This document shows positions 8,801 to 15,998 of a DNA stretch of 35,109 bases, in pieces (within the stretch, counting starts at the first letter, position 1; every line of letters begins with the position of its first letter). The notes beneath the pieces are model-generated. The model was not told the DNA's origin. It was given only the letters and a program-made list of their open reading frames with translations, and ran no database searches. A program made the translations under genes and the position numbers. This DNA comes from a virus. The stretch is from positions 1 to 35,109 of the IMG/VR virus record IMGVR_UViG_3300034061_005220; one strand, written 5' to 3'.

Positions 8801-11593
8801 GGCGCAAAGCACGCACTGCATGTCTGGGGAAATGTTCCGATCCTGACGCAGTCGTGGTTGTCCAATGTCGTCACATACACGACGGAGGAGCCTCACGGCG
8901 TTCAGGTGGGCAACGAGTTTGTCATCACCAGCAGCGCGGGGACGGTGGCGGCAGGTATGGTCCTGACGGCACAAAGCTGGTTTGCGGGCGTTTTGAGTTA
9001 CACGACGACCTCTGCCCACGGACTGTCGCCGGGAGACATGTTCACGGTCGAGAACAGCAGCCCCAGCGGCTACAATGGAACCTACACGGCGATCACGGCA
9101 GCAGGTAGTTCGCTCACCGCCGCGAAGACGACTGGAGTCGGAGCCTCTGTCACTCTCGGTAATGTCGGCGGCTACAATGGAACTTTTGTCGCCATCGCAG
9201 GCACAACGGATCGGACGCTCAAGGCCACGATGAAACTTAATCCCGGCGCGTCCACGACGCTGGGCACATTCGGACCCGCCGCGACGGGTGTCTACAACTA
9301 CGCCCAGACGCCGCGCTCGATCCGTTGGGAGAACTTCACCCGTCGCGGCGGTACAAACACCAGCTTCAGGTTCAGTGCGGGCGCTGATGTTGCGATGATA
9401 AACTGCAAGAGCGACGACGCGGGTACTGCCTGCACGCAGACGGCCCAGTCGTGGTCTGGCGGCGTCTCCACGTTCGCACTTGCGACAGACGCGGGTGTGC
9501 GTATCGGCGACTACTTTTTTGTCGAAGGTGCAAACCCCTCGGGCTACCGGGGGACGCAGCTTGCTGTCAGTGGGACGACCGCGACGGCTGTGAAAGCCTC
9601 GACTGCTACCGATCCCGGCCTGACGCCCAACACGCTGACCGCGCAGACGCGTGCGGACAACGTGATGACGGCAGCAAGCTGGCTGTCCGGCACCGTGACA
9701 TTCACCTGCACGTCGCCGCATGGATTTGCGTCTGGTGACACCTTCATCATCTACGGTGCGACCAACGCCGCCTACAATGGCACGTACACCGCCACGACGG
9801 GAACGACGGGCTCGACGCTCACGGCCAACCTGACGAACAATCCGGGGGCGGCGTCCGGCTCCTTTGGCACCATCACCGTCGTGACGGCGACTACGACCTA
9901 CGCACACGACTTTCTTCGGACCAAGACCTTCACCACCGCTGGAAACACCCCGTCTGGTTACGACGGCACGTTCAAGTCGAACACGGGAACGACGGCCAGC
10001 ACTATCGTCTACTGTCTCAACAGTAATCCGGGGGCATGCACAGTCCCCGGCGTGATGACATCGTTGGGAACTTTCTACAGCGAAGGGCACGGCGTCCACC
10101 TTGAGCGTAACTTTCAAGGTGTGTTTTCGTGGATCGGTGGGCAGTTCCATGAGAACACCAACGGCTTCCGTAACGAGGCTATTAACGCTACGTCGGTGAC
10201 GGTCAAGGATACCCTGATCTACAACTCATCGAACAACGATCAGGCGGGCGTGTGGTCTGGCTACTATCAGGACCCTGCCTGCTCGAACGTGACTCTGGAG
10301 AACGTCACGTCGGGTACGCAGGATTCTTGGCGACCGGCGCGTCGGACAATCACGTTCACTGGTGTCCCCACTACCGGCGACACAATCACGTTCAACGGGA
10401 CGGTTGTGACGTGGCGAACGACCGCCGCCCTGCCAAACGAAATCACCATTCCGGGCACGGCGGCTTTGACCGCGCAGGCGTTGGCTGATTTCATCAACGG
10501 AAATAGCCAGAATGTGCTCTCGGTTATCGGCGCTCTTGTCAGTGACGCTGTCGTCACTGTCTTCCACTACCCCGGCACGGTGGGCAACAGCTATACGTTG
10601 GCGGAGGCCACAAGCAACTGCACGATCAGCGGCTCGCCGCTGGCGGGCGGAACCGGCACCGGCTTCCAGAAATACGGTTTCGAGGGCATCACTCACGGCC
10701 TCAGAAACTGCGTCATCATCAACTGTAACGGAAGGAACAACCTCTCTGGCGCGTTTTCACAGAACCAGTTCCAGTTCCCCGTCACATTCAAGATGACGGC
10801 AAGCGGCACGTTTGGCGGCTTCGCCAACGCGACGCGGTATGAAATCTTCTGTTGGAGCGGCGGCGGCGGGGGTGGCTCTGGCCGACGTGGTGCGGCGGCA
10901 TCGGCACGCTCTGGTGGTTTGGCAGGCGGCGGCACGGTCCCAACGCGCCTGTCGCTACCAGCGGCGGCTATCACGTTCCCCGTCACCGTCACGATTGGCG
11001 CGGGTGGCACGGGCGGCGCTGCGGTCGGTGTAGACGACACTAGCGGCAATGACGGTACTGCCGGTGGCAACACGACGTTCGGGACGTATTTGCAAGCACT
11101 CGGCGGCAATAAGGGCGTTGGCGGCGGCACGGCGGCGCTGAACCCTTACACCGCGTTGGGGGCGGCGACACAGGCGTCTGGGCGTTCATTCCCCGCTGCC
11201 ACCAGCGTCACGGCCTCGATCCTCGTCACCAACGCCAACGACAACAGCGGCCACGAACTTGGCGGCGGTGCAGGCGGCTCCGGTGGCTCCATCTCGACCG
11301 GCAACGCAGACCTCCTTGGCATCCAAGCCAACTACGCAGGGTTTGCCGATCCCGCTTTGTCGGCTCCCGTCGGCCCCGCCGCCGCAGACGTGGCAGGTAC
11401 AGCAGGATCGAACTCTGCGTTGGACTACATTGCAGGCTTCGGCGGCGGCGGCGGCGGCCCTCGCGCTGCGGGCGGTGCTGGTGGGCGCGGCTCTGGTGGT
11501 GGTGGTGGTGGCGCATCACTCAACGGTACGGCGTCTGGTGCCGGGGGGGCGGGCGGTGGAGGTCAGGTCACCATCATCGGCTATTCGGATTAG
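5828..11593 (+). CDS. Giant tail spike: pectate-lyase-like, FCCH-like repeats, Gly-rich tip
   Basis: A 1921-residue receptor-binding spike. Residues ~1-60 form an attachment region. Residues ~60-260 read as the start of a pectate-lyase-type beta helix (LRWFGGVGNNSTDNQPAW, then VFVPAGIYK, the classic D-x-x-A-x-x and 'P-x-G-x-Y' pattern), and beta-helix rungs resume at ~590-1000 (ITGCEFHSCRATGIRLRNA). Two clusters of ~65-75-residue repeats (~265-560 and ~1004-1411) follow the pattern AQSW-x(4)-LTFTT-x(2)-HG-x-APGD-x-F-x-I-x-G-x-x-P-x-GYNGT, like the FCCH domain reported in phage tail proteins. A GDTITFNGTVVTW module follows, then a glycine-rich tip with poly-Gly loops (~1670-1921). Probable role: binding and possibly cutting host surface polysaccharide. 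Catalytic residues cannot be assigned by eye. Its ribosome site lies in a P16 copy. Confidence 0.85.
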   Translation: MSINLGSLPLPFAVTNKAALSALGTIARSVLVKDRTTVGDNGGGLFTFRTGDQSAYITADPQGGVWVAPDSDPTGASGAWQRLYAGALNLRWFGGVGNNSTDNQPAWASIDTYVATLNSGRQEAAEVFVPAGIYKQSATTLASSYIIRGEGDEATEFRPMTSAQAHIFQFTGPVAQMRDFGILGWATRTPADFALVGIISDGGEYEFTNYRVYNCVEPFWHKRGRRYNNHTGSIGVLGEGGIGIHLAGVDGAANALTAQSCVNNPITAQSWSGGVLTFTTTNAHGFAPYDSFIIYGATPSGYNGTFRAVSGTTGSTLRAELVADPGASSVLGTMTVATFVATDTTRVRRTAKFNIYGSSPNGYNGQWIANTGSTGATLVACLSSNPGASTVLGTSSAARGWGAVTSETRIGPKVAVYSGSSSASLQNLLGQSWSSGTVTYTTEFEPNMEVGDQFTVRGSIPTGYNGTFTATAVGEREVSAALVTNPNLTPNTLTSQTWLNEVATYTTTTAHGLAPGDVFTISGSVPTGYSGTFTAISGTAGSTITAVVSVDPGASSTLGNLIVYGEIYGRYNGTAILLDTDNGATIIENSETGSCNYAIRIADTLGLGDQDGDNYRGTGFLKLRGITTGNCGIAGVSIEANGRSFKAFSSSFSAPGADNADGVYIDSNLASPQITGCEFHSCRATGIRLRNAYSLAVKGSIFSDIGTRGGGTPGVGLRCETGAADVYFSENTVNPDLQLNTSATMDYAVLLAADDGDDAFTGTVYVAANTMLDMNIADYGDLSTSGTFSLVNDDFVVAPSSSTAAQFQALVSANAVVWITEPFTNTWTETCDLSGLNGKKIISLPCYEPIIVSSATPAIRVGGDDHRFNGDWWIKCSTETSVDTLCVEVTANSYRHYWDTFKPEDFGIGMQGTKGVIREIITRNFEPLNLLSFGKRFYSSDSNSEIGLLRDDRIYTSITDSDADNCIMYSVGPNVGSGGLIGYEHGGGLLYGAKHALHVWGNVPILTQSWLSNVVTYTTEEPHGVQVGNEFVITSSAGTVAAGMVLTAQSWFAGVLSYTTTSAHGLSPGDMFTVENSSPSGYNGTYTAITAAGSSLTAAKTTGVGASVTLGNVGGYNGTFVAIAGTTDRTLKATMKLNPGASTTLGTFGPAATGVYNYAQTPRSIRWENFTRRGGTNTSFRFSAGADVAMINCKSDDAGTACTQTAQSWSGGVSTFALATDAGVRIGDYFFVEGANPSGYRGTQLAVSGTTATAVKASTATDPGLTPNTLTAQTRADNVMTAASWLSGTVTFTCTSPHGFASGDTFIIYGATNAAYNGTYTATTGTTGSTLTANLTNNPGAASGSFGTITVVTATTTYAHDFLRTKTFTTAGNTPSGYDGTFKSNTGTTASTIVYCLNSNPGACTVPGVMTSLGTFYSEGHGVHLERNFQGVFSWIGGQFHENTNGFRNEAINATSVTVKDTLIYNSSNNDQAGVWSGYYQDPACSNVTLENVTSGTQDSWRPARRTITFTGVPTTGDTITFNGTVVTWRTTAALPNEITIPGTAALTAQALADFINGNSQNVLSVIGALVSDAVVTVFHYPGTVGNSYTLAEATSNCTISGSPLAGGTGTGFQKYGFEGITHGLRNCVIINCNGRNNLSGAFSQNQFQFPVTFKMTASGTFGGFANATRYEIFCWSGGGGGGSGRRGAAASARSGGLAGGGTVPTRLSLPAAAITFPVTVTIGAGGTGGAAVGVDDTSGNDGTAGGNTTFGTYLQALGGNKGVGGGTAALNPYTALGAATQASGRSFPAATSVTASILVTNANDNSGHELGGGAGGSGGSISTGNADLLGIQANYAGFADPALSAPVGPAAADVAGTAGSNSALDYIAGFGGGGGGPRAAGGAGGRGSGGGGGGASLNGTASGAGGAGGGGQVTIIGYSD
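5855..5870. repeat. P16 palindrome copy, atypical spacer
   Basis: TTACC, spacer TTTTGC, GGTTA. One arm mismatch and no purine at the spacer end. Within the first codons of the spike gene. Confidence 0.45.
6614..7510 (+). repeat. FCCH-like repeat cluster 1 inside the spike gene
   Basis: Four consecutive in-frame modules of about 65-75 codons, beginning near 6614, 6831, 7108 and 7309. Shared landmarks are a QSW/QTW start, an 'AHG' turn, a GD-x-F strand, P-x-GYNGT (GYSGT in the fourth) and a DPGAS/NPGAS end with a following LG. The second lacks the QSW start and AHG turn. The copies are diverged, so the cluster grew by old duplication. Confidence 0.75.
8840..10060 (+). repeat. FCCH-like repeat cluster 2 inside the spike gene
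   Basis: Six further modules, two of them partial, starting near 8840, 8959, 9166, 9437, 9641 and 9878. They keep the QSW/ASW start, the GYNGT or GYDGT turn and the NPGA end. The module at 9166 has lost its first half. A 105-codon beta stretch without repeat landmarks separates 9270 from 9437 only briefly, so the cluster is nearly continuous. Confidence 0.72.
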
Positions 11594-11602
11594 GAGGCAC
11601 AC

Positions 11603-11860
11603 ATGCGCTACGCAGTGGTCAAAGATAATCTCGTTGTGAACATCATCGAGTGGGACGGCCAGTCTGAGTGGTCGCCCCCCGAAGGGGCGTCGGCCCACCA
11701 GTTCGATGGTGCCGCGTCCCCCGGCTGGACGTGGAACGACGGCGTTCCCGTTGACCCATCGCCGCCTGTCGTGGCTGTCGAACCGTCGGCTGAAGAGAAG
11801 CTGGCCGCATCTGGGCTATCCGTCGCAGAGCTTCGCCAGCTTCTGGGGATTGACCCATGA
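11603..11860 (+). CDS. Small protein downstream of the spike, possible spike chaperone
   Basis: An 85-residue protein with AGGAGG upstream of the ATG. It opens MRYAVVKDNLVVNIIEWDG, a short beta hairpin motif ('Y-A-V-V-x-x-x-x-V-x-N-I/V-I-x-W-D-G') found in many small proteins encoded beside phage tail fibres, and in some fibre assembly proteins. A Trp-rich middle (PGWTWNDGVPVDP) and a C-terminal helix (SVAELRQLLGIDP) follow. It is immediately downstream of the spike and its stop overlaps the next start (ATGA). Likely a fibre-associated or assembly protein; direct evidence is lacking. Confidence 0.6.
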   Translation: MRYAVVKDNLVVNIIEWDGQSEWSPPEGASAHQFDGAASPGWTWNDGVPVDPSPPVVAVEPSAEEKLAASGLSVAELRQLLGIDP

Positions 11861-12198
11861 TAACCGCTACAAAACAGTTCATGTTTGACCCGACCATCAA
11901 CCTCGGTCACATCCTGACCGCTCTTACTTTTCTGGTGGTTGGTACGGCGGGCTATGTCGCGCTCGACGGCAGGGTGGGCAACCTAGAGCGGTCGCATCGT
12001 GACGAGCAAGCGGTGCGCGCTTCCGCCGACAACGGCGTTGAGAACCGCTTATTGATCCGCATTACAGAACAACGCGCAGCGGCAGAGACAAGTCAGCTTC
12101 GTTTCTATGAAGACATCCGAGAAATTAAAGCCATCGTGCGCGAAGGCTTCCGCGACCTCGACACGAAGTTGGAAAAGAAAGCTGAGAAGGTGCGCTGA
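11857..12198 (+). CDS. Membrane-anchored coiled-coil protein of the lysis cassette
   Basis: A 113-residue protein with one hydrophobic segment at residues ~16-36 (LGHILTALTFLVVGTAGYVAL) and a long charged helix behind it (RVGNLERSHRDEQ through DIREIKAIVREGFRDLDTKLEKKAEK). This is the topology of inner-membrane spanin subunits and of some holin partners. It starts in an ATGA overlap with the previous gene and its stop overlaps the endolysin start (TGATG). No lipobox partner (outer-membrane spanin) was found nearby, so the spanin reading is only a hypothesis. Confidence 0.6.
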   Translation: MITATKQFMFDPTINLGHILTALTFLVVGTAGYVALDGRVGNLERSHRDEQAVRASADNGVENRLLIRITEQRAAAETSQLRFYEDIREIKAIVREGFRDLDTKLEKKAEKVR

Positions 12199-12776
12199 TG
12201 GCAACCAACAGAAAAGCATTCTTCGACGGCATCCGACCGGACCTGTTCGGCGGCACGCTCACGCAGGATCAAGTCAAAGGCATCGACGCCATCCTCGATG
12301 AGTGGGAGGTGCGCAAGCTGACGGACCTGCGCTGGCTGGCGTACATGCTGGCCACGACCTACCACGAGACCAACATGACGATGCAGCCGGTGAGAGAGGC
12401 GTACTGGCTGTCTGAGGGCTGGCGGCAACGGAACCTGCGCTATTACCCTTGGTACGGACGCGGCTACGTGCAGCTAACATGGGAAGAGAATTACAATAAG
12501 ATGGGCCGACTGCTCGGTGTCGATCTGCTGGGTAACCTTGACCTCGCCATGGACCCGCGCATCGCTGCCGCCATCATGTTCGAAGGCATGATGAAGGCAG
12601 ACAGCAGCGTGGGAGACTTCACCGGCAAGTGTCTCGAAATGTATTTCAACGACACGGTGGATGACCCGATTGGCGCACGCCGTATCATCAACGGGACTGA
12701 CAAAGCCGACCTGATCGCGGGCTACCATCATGGGTTCTTGAGCGATCTTCGATACGCACGCGGGGGGCCCGCCTGA
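12198..12776 (+). CDS. Endolysin, GH19 chitinase/lysozyme-like
   Basis: A 192-residue muralytic enzyme that would cut the glycan strands of peptidoglycan at the end of infection. The sequence shows the GH19-like landmarks of phage lysins: YHETNMTMQPVREAYWLSEGWR around residues 55-76, with Glu57 as the probable general acid, then YYPWYGRGYVQLTWEENY at ~82-99, the signature substrate-groove segment. The C-terminal part (DDPIGARRIINGTDKADLIAGYHHGFL) is the usual helical end with the R-R-I-I/V-N-G motif. There is no signal peptide, so export depends on the holin encoded directly downstream with a TGATG overlap. Confidence 0.85.
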   Translation: MATNRKAFFDGIRPDLFGGTLTQDQVKGIDAILDEWEVRKLTDLRWLAYMLATTYHETNMTMQPVREAYWLSEGWRQRNLRYYPWYGRGYVQLTWEENYNKMGRLLGVDLLGNLDLAMDPRIAAAIMFEGMMKADSSVGDFTGKCLEMYFNDTVDDPIGARRIINGTDKADLIAGYHHGFLSDLRYARGGPA

Positions 12777-13306
12777 TGCCGTTTCTTCCTCTGTTGCTCG
12801 GCCTCGCGCCGACCGTCGCCAGCTGGATCATGGGCGATAAGACTGGTGCCGCGGTGACGAAGATCACAGGCATCGCCCAAGATCTTCTGGGAACCTCCGA
12901 CGCCGCTGGCATCGAGCGGGCTATCGCTGCCGACCCCAACCTCGCCCTGCAGTTCAAGATGGCAGTCATTCAGGCTGAGGCTGACGCCCGCCGGCAGGAG
13001 TTCGACACCCTGCAGGCGCAGCTCGCAGATGTACAAAGCGCCCGTAGCCAGACGGTAAAGCTTGCTGAGGCTGGCTCAGCGATCGCGTGGGGCGCGCCGA
13101 TTATCAGCACGCTGATCACGTTCGGCTTCTTCGCGATGCTTTACCTCGTGATCCGCCAAGAAATCCCCGAAAGCTCCCAGACGCTCGCCAACATCATGCT
13201 GGGTAGCCTTGGCACTTCTTTCACCGCGGTGGTAGGATACTGGGTCGGCAGCTCTGCCGGTTCCGCGCAGAAAACAAACGCGCTCGAGAAAATTGCCCGC
13301 GGTTAG
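12776..13306 (+). CDS. Holin, three-TM family (PF11351-like)
   Basis: A 176-residue membrane protein that would open the inner membrane for the endolysin. Hydrophobic segments lie at residues ~2-19, ~102-126 (AIAWGAPIISTLITFGFFAM and on) and ~137-158 (LANIMLGSLGTSFTAVVGYW). Between the first and second is a soluble helix rich in Gln/Ala/Glu. The C-terminal tail GSSAGSAQKTNALEKIARG is typical of the Holin_3TMs family found in alphaproteobacterial gene transfer agents and related phages. The gene overlaps the endolysin stop and closes the lysis cassette. Confidence 0.8.
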   Translation: MPFLPLLLGLAPTVASWIMGDKTGAAVTKITGIAQDLLGTSDAAGIERAIAADPNLALQFKMAVIQAEADARRQEFDTLQAQLADVQSARSQTVKLAEAGSAIAWGAPIISTLITFGFFAMLYLVIRQEIPESSQTLANIMLGSLGTSFTAVVGYWVGSSAGSAQKTNALEKIARG

Positions 13307-13315
13307 GAGAATTTG

Positions 13316-14002
13316 ATGGCGAAGCGAGCCCTGAAGTCCAAGCCGGTCGAAGACCCGGTACCCGCGGAGGTAACGACCGACGAGGCGAAGTTCGACGAAC
13401 TCGTCGGAGCTATCTTCGCGCCGTCGGCTGAAGGCACCGGCGCACCGGCGTTCAAAGCAGCCACGGCTGACGTGCTGGCCGAATTCCCCGAGCCCGAGCC
13501 TCTGGTGATGCCGGCCCCTACCGCCCCGCCGCCTGAGCCCTACCAGCCGGGCACCCGCTCCGGGGTGTTCCCGCAGGCTCCCGTTCAGGTGTACGAGACC
13601 ACACAGGGGATTAAGTCCTCCCCGCCGGTTGTCATCGACACCAAGCCGGAAGAGCCGCCCCCGCCGAACTGGGACAACCTTTCGGAGCGCACCCGGGCTG
13701 AACTCGAGACTGGCCGTCAGCAAGTCGGCGGCACGCAGCCGCTGCGCGAAGCGATCATCCCCAAGCCGGCCCCGGACCCGCGCTCCAACGTGCCCGAGCC
13801 GGTCGTTGAGCCAGAGCCGGCGCTCGACATGAGCAAGCTCTCGGAGCAGACCCGTGCCGAGCTGAGAGCCGGCGCCGAGGCTCTGGCCAAGCGCAACGCG
13901 GACTATCGTGCTGTGCTCAAGAAGCTCGCCGACCAGAGCAACGATCGTCTCACCGCCGCCGCGCCGCCCCAGCCGGGTGACATGGATTACAACACGAGGT
14001 AA
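13316..14002 (+). CDS. Pro-rich protein, unknown function
   Basis: A 228-residue protein dominated by Pro, Glu and Ala. I chose ATG at 13316, six bases after GGAG, rather than the TTG just before it. The sequence MAKRALKSKPVEDPVPAEV opens with a basic stretch, a middle part is proline-rich (PAPTAPPPEPYQPGTRSG), and a short repeated element appears twice: WDNLSERTRAELETG and MSKLSEQTRAELRAG. The duplicated 'LSE-x-TRAEL' helix is the only clear structure. It lies just before the hub gene, so a virion or assembly role is plausible. The gene begins with a P16 copy at 13358 and ends in another at 13987. Confidence 0.5.
   Translation: MAKRALKSKPVEDPVPAEVTTDEAKFDELVGAIFAPSAEGTGAPAFKAATADVLAEFPEPEPLVMPAPTAPPPEPYQPGTRSGVFPQAPVQVYETTQGIKSSPPVVIDTKPEEPPPPNWDNLSERTRAELETGRQQVGGTQPLREAIIPKPAPDPRSNVPEPVVEPEPALDMSKLSEQTRAELRAGAEALAKRNADYRAVLKKLADQSNDRLTAAAPPQPGDMDYNTR
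13358..13373. repeat. P16 palindrome copy
   Basis: GTACC, spacer CGCGGA, GGTAA. One mismatch. Early in the Pro-rich gene; first copy after the 7.5-kb gap. Confidence 0.65.
13987..14002. repeat. P16 palindrome copy over the hub-gene ribosome site
   Basis: TTACA, spacer ACACGA, GGTAA. One mismatch. Ends three bases before the ATG at 14006 and includes the upstream stop codon. Confidence 0.55.
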
Positions 14003-14005
14003 GGG

Positions 14006-15733
14006 ATGCCCCGGATCAAGATCCAAGCGTTTGGTGGTATGGTCCCGGCGCGAGACGATCGTCTCCTGCCGGATAACAACGCGTCTGATGCCGCTAACGT
14101 CTGGACCCGGTCCGGGGCTCTCGAAGGCATACGTGTGCCGCGGGACATACACACACTGGTGAACCCTGCGGCGCGCTATGTGTTCCGCGTCCCCAAGGGT
14201 GCGCCGGACGTTCTGCATATCGAAGACAGCTACTGGCTCGAGTTCGAAGACATCACGACGACTGTCGTGAAGTCGCCTGTGCGCGGCAGCGAGGAGCCGG
14301 CGTATTATTGGGCGAATATGAGCGAGCCCCCCGGCTACACGACGTTCGAGCGTATCGAAGCGGGGGACCCCAATCTCGTTCTGGGTATCCCGGCGCCCAC
14401 GGTAGCGCCCGCTGTGGTGCCGGCCGGCGGCGTGTCGACCACGACTGTGACCCGCTCCTATGTCTACACGTGGGTGAGCGCCTACGGCGAAGAGGGGCCG
14501 CCGAGCCCGCCGCTCGTCGTCACAGGTAAGGTCGACGACACGTGGGCAGTCACCTTGACTGCACCCTCTGTCGGCGACACGACTGGTCGTGTGTTGGAAG
14601 ACGTCCGCATCTACCGGACGATCACGTCAGCGCAGGGCGTCGCGGTGTACTACTTGGTCACTGACCAAGTCATCGCCGACACGACGTACAGCGACACTCT
14701 GTCGGACGACACCATCATCGGCCAAGGCTCCCTGCAGAGCACGTCGTGGACAGCGCCCCCCAGCGATCTGGAGGGTATGGTCGCGATGGCCAACGGCATG
14801 CTCGTCGGCTGGCGGCTGAACGAAGTATGGTTCAGCGAGCCGTACCGGCCGCATGCTTGGCCTGTCGAGTACGTGCAGCTCGTCGACTACAACGTCGTTG
14901 GCGCCGGCGCGTTCGATCAGTCCATCGTTGTGGGGACCGAGGCGTACCCGTTCTTCGCAACGGGCTCGAGCCCTACCACGGTGTCTCTCCGGCGCATCGC
15001 GGCTGCCGAGCCATGCGTGTCTCGGGGGTCGATCGTGGCGACGCCGCGGGGTGTGTACTACGCCTCCCCGAACGGGTTGATCTTCGCGGTACCCGGCGCC
15101 GCCCGGAACGTCACGCTCGCTATGATCCCCAAGGATCATTGGGCCGAGCTGACCAACCTGACGCAGCTGCGCGCGGCGTTGATCGACGAAGCATACTATG
15201 CCTTCTCAGGGGTTATCGAGGGCGTGTTCCAAGTCGACGCTTTCCAGACCGACGCCTTCCAGCAGGAAGACTACACAGGCACGCGCGACGGTATATTCCT
15301 CGATACGCAGGATGAGCGAGTTGCTCTGAGCAAACTTGAGTACCCGGAGCCCACGTACAACGTCCTGCAGGACCCATGGACCGGCGAGGTGCTTCTCATC
15401 CGCGAGGGGAAAGTGAAGCTCCTCGACGTCACGTACGACGTCATGGGCGACTATCGTTGGACGTCCAAGATCTTCACGATGCCGAAGCCCCAGAACCTCA
15501 GCGCCGTCAAGTTCATCTGGGAGGCGCCGCTCGGAGGCGCGACCCCGACAGGTACGATGAAGACTTACGCCGACGGCGTGCTGGTCCAGACCAAGAGCAC
15601 ACCGCCCGACAAGGAGGTGTTCCGGCTGCCTTCAGGGTTTAAGGCGACAACCTACCAATTCGTGTTCGAAGGCAACTTCGACATCAAGTCGATCGAGATC
15701 GGCTCCACGGTGAAGGACCTGCAGAGTGTCTAA
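14006..15733 (+). CDS. Tail hub/nozzle-like structural protein (predicted beta-propeller)
   Basis: A 575-residue protein whose opening, IQAFGGMVPARDDRLLPDNNASDAANVW, is characteristic of a large family of podoviral structural proteins that start by describing 'data' on the grid of a beta-propeller. Strong landmarks are YVYTWVSAYGEEGPPSPP (fibronectin-like insertion), LEGMVAMANGMLVGWRLNEVWFSEPYRPHAWP (a repeated propeller blade with the F-S-E-P turn), and SRGSIVATPRGVYYASPNGL. In P22 (gp10) and T7 (gp12), proteins with propeller folds form the tail hub or nozzle below the portal. The subfamily is not certain, but a tail-tube/nozzle role is well supported by fold and position. Confidence 0.68.
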   Translation: MPRIKIQAFGGMVPARDDRLLPDNNASDAANVWTRSGALEGIRVPRDIHTLVNPAARYVFRVPKGAPDVLHIEDSYWLEFEDITTTVVKSPVRGSEEPAYYWANMSEPPGYTTFERIEAGDPNLVLGIPAPTVAPAVVPAGGVSTTTVTRSYVYTWVSAYGEEGPPSPPLVVTGKVDDTWAVTLTAPSVGDTTGRVLEDVRIYRTITSAQGVAVYYLVTDQVIADTTYSDTLSDDTIIGQGSLQSTSWTAPPSDLEGMVAMANGMLVGWRLNEVWFSEPYRPHAWPVEYVQLVDYNVVGAGAFDQSIVVGTEAYPFFATGSSPTTVSLRRIAAAEPCVSRGSIVATPRGVYYASPNGLIFAVPGAARNVTLAMIPKDHWAELTNLTQLRAALIDEAYYAFSGVIEGVFQVDAFQTDAFQQEDYTGTRDGIFLDTQDERVALSKLEYPEPTYNVLQDPWTGEVLLIREGKVKLLDVTYDVMGDYRWTSKIFTMPKPQNLSAVKFIWEAPLGGATPTGTMKTYADGVLVQTKSTPPDKEVFRLPSGFKATTYQFVFEGNFDIKSIEIGSTVKDLQSV

Positions 15734-15998
15734 CTTCACGGCCATCCCCGAGCTGTACCAGTCAGGTGAGAACCTGCAGGCCGTTGTGTCTGCCATGAAG
15801 CAGAACCTCGAAGTCCTGATGGGCTCGCGCGGCCCGGTGGGTGGCGGCGCAGCGACGGTGTTCGTGCTCAACCCCGACGCCGGCGATCCCATTCCGGTGG
15901 GCACCAACGTCGGCGATCTCTGGGTGCAGTACCCCATCAAGCCGACGGACGCTTGGAAGATCTCAGTCTGGCACAAAGGTGAGTGGAACAAGTTTTGA
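15726..15998 (+). CDS. Small virion-associated protein, unknown
   Basis: A 90-residue protein that starts at GTG 15726, overlapping the end of the hub gene, with AAGGA nine bases upstream. The first half is helical (FTAIPELYQSGENLQAVVSAMKQNLEVLMGSRG) and the second is a beta segment with three Trp residues (GDLWVQYP, DAWKISVWHKGEW). Such a helix-then-Trp-rich layout is frequent in small trimeric tail proteins. No family was recognised. Its stop overlaps possible starts of the next gene, so these genes are probably translated together. Confidence 0.55.
   Translation: MSNFTAIPELYQSGENLQAVVSAMKQNLEVLMGSRGPVGGGAATVFVLNPDAGDPIPVGTNVGDLWVQYPIKPTDAWKISVWHKGEWNKF

Noticed and set aside
8642-10150. 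Minus-strand ORF of 502 codons opposite the spike gene
   Set aside because: Arg/Val-rich shadow of the spike; no ribosome site or motif.
15540-15555. CGACC-CCGACA-GGTAC in the hub gene
   Set aside because: Three arm mismatches, within chance expectation.
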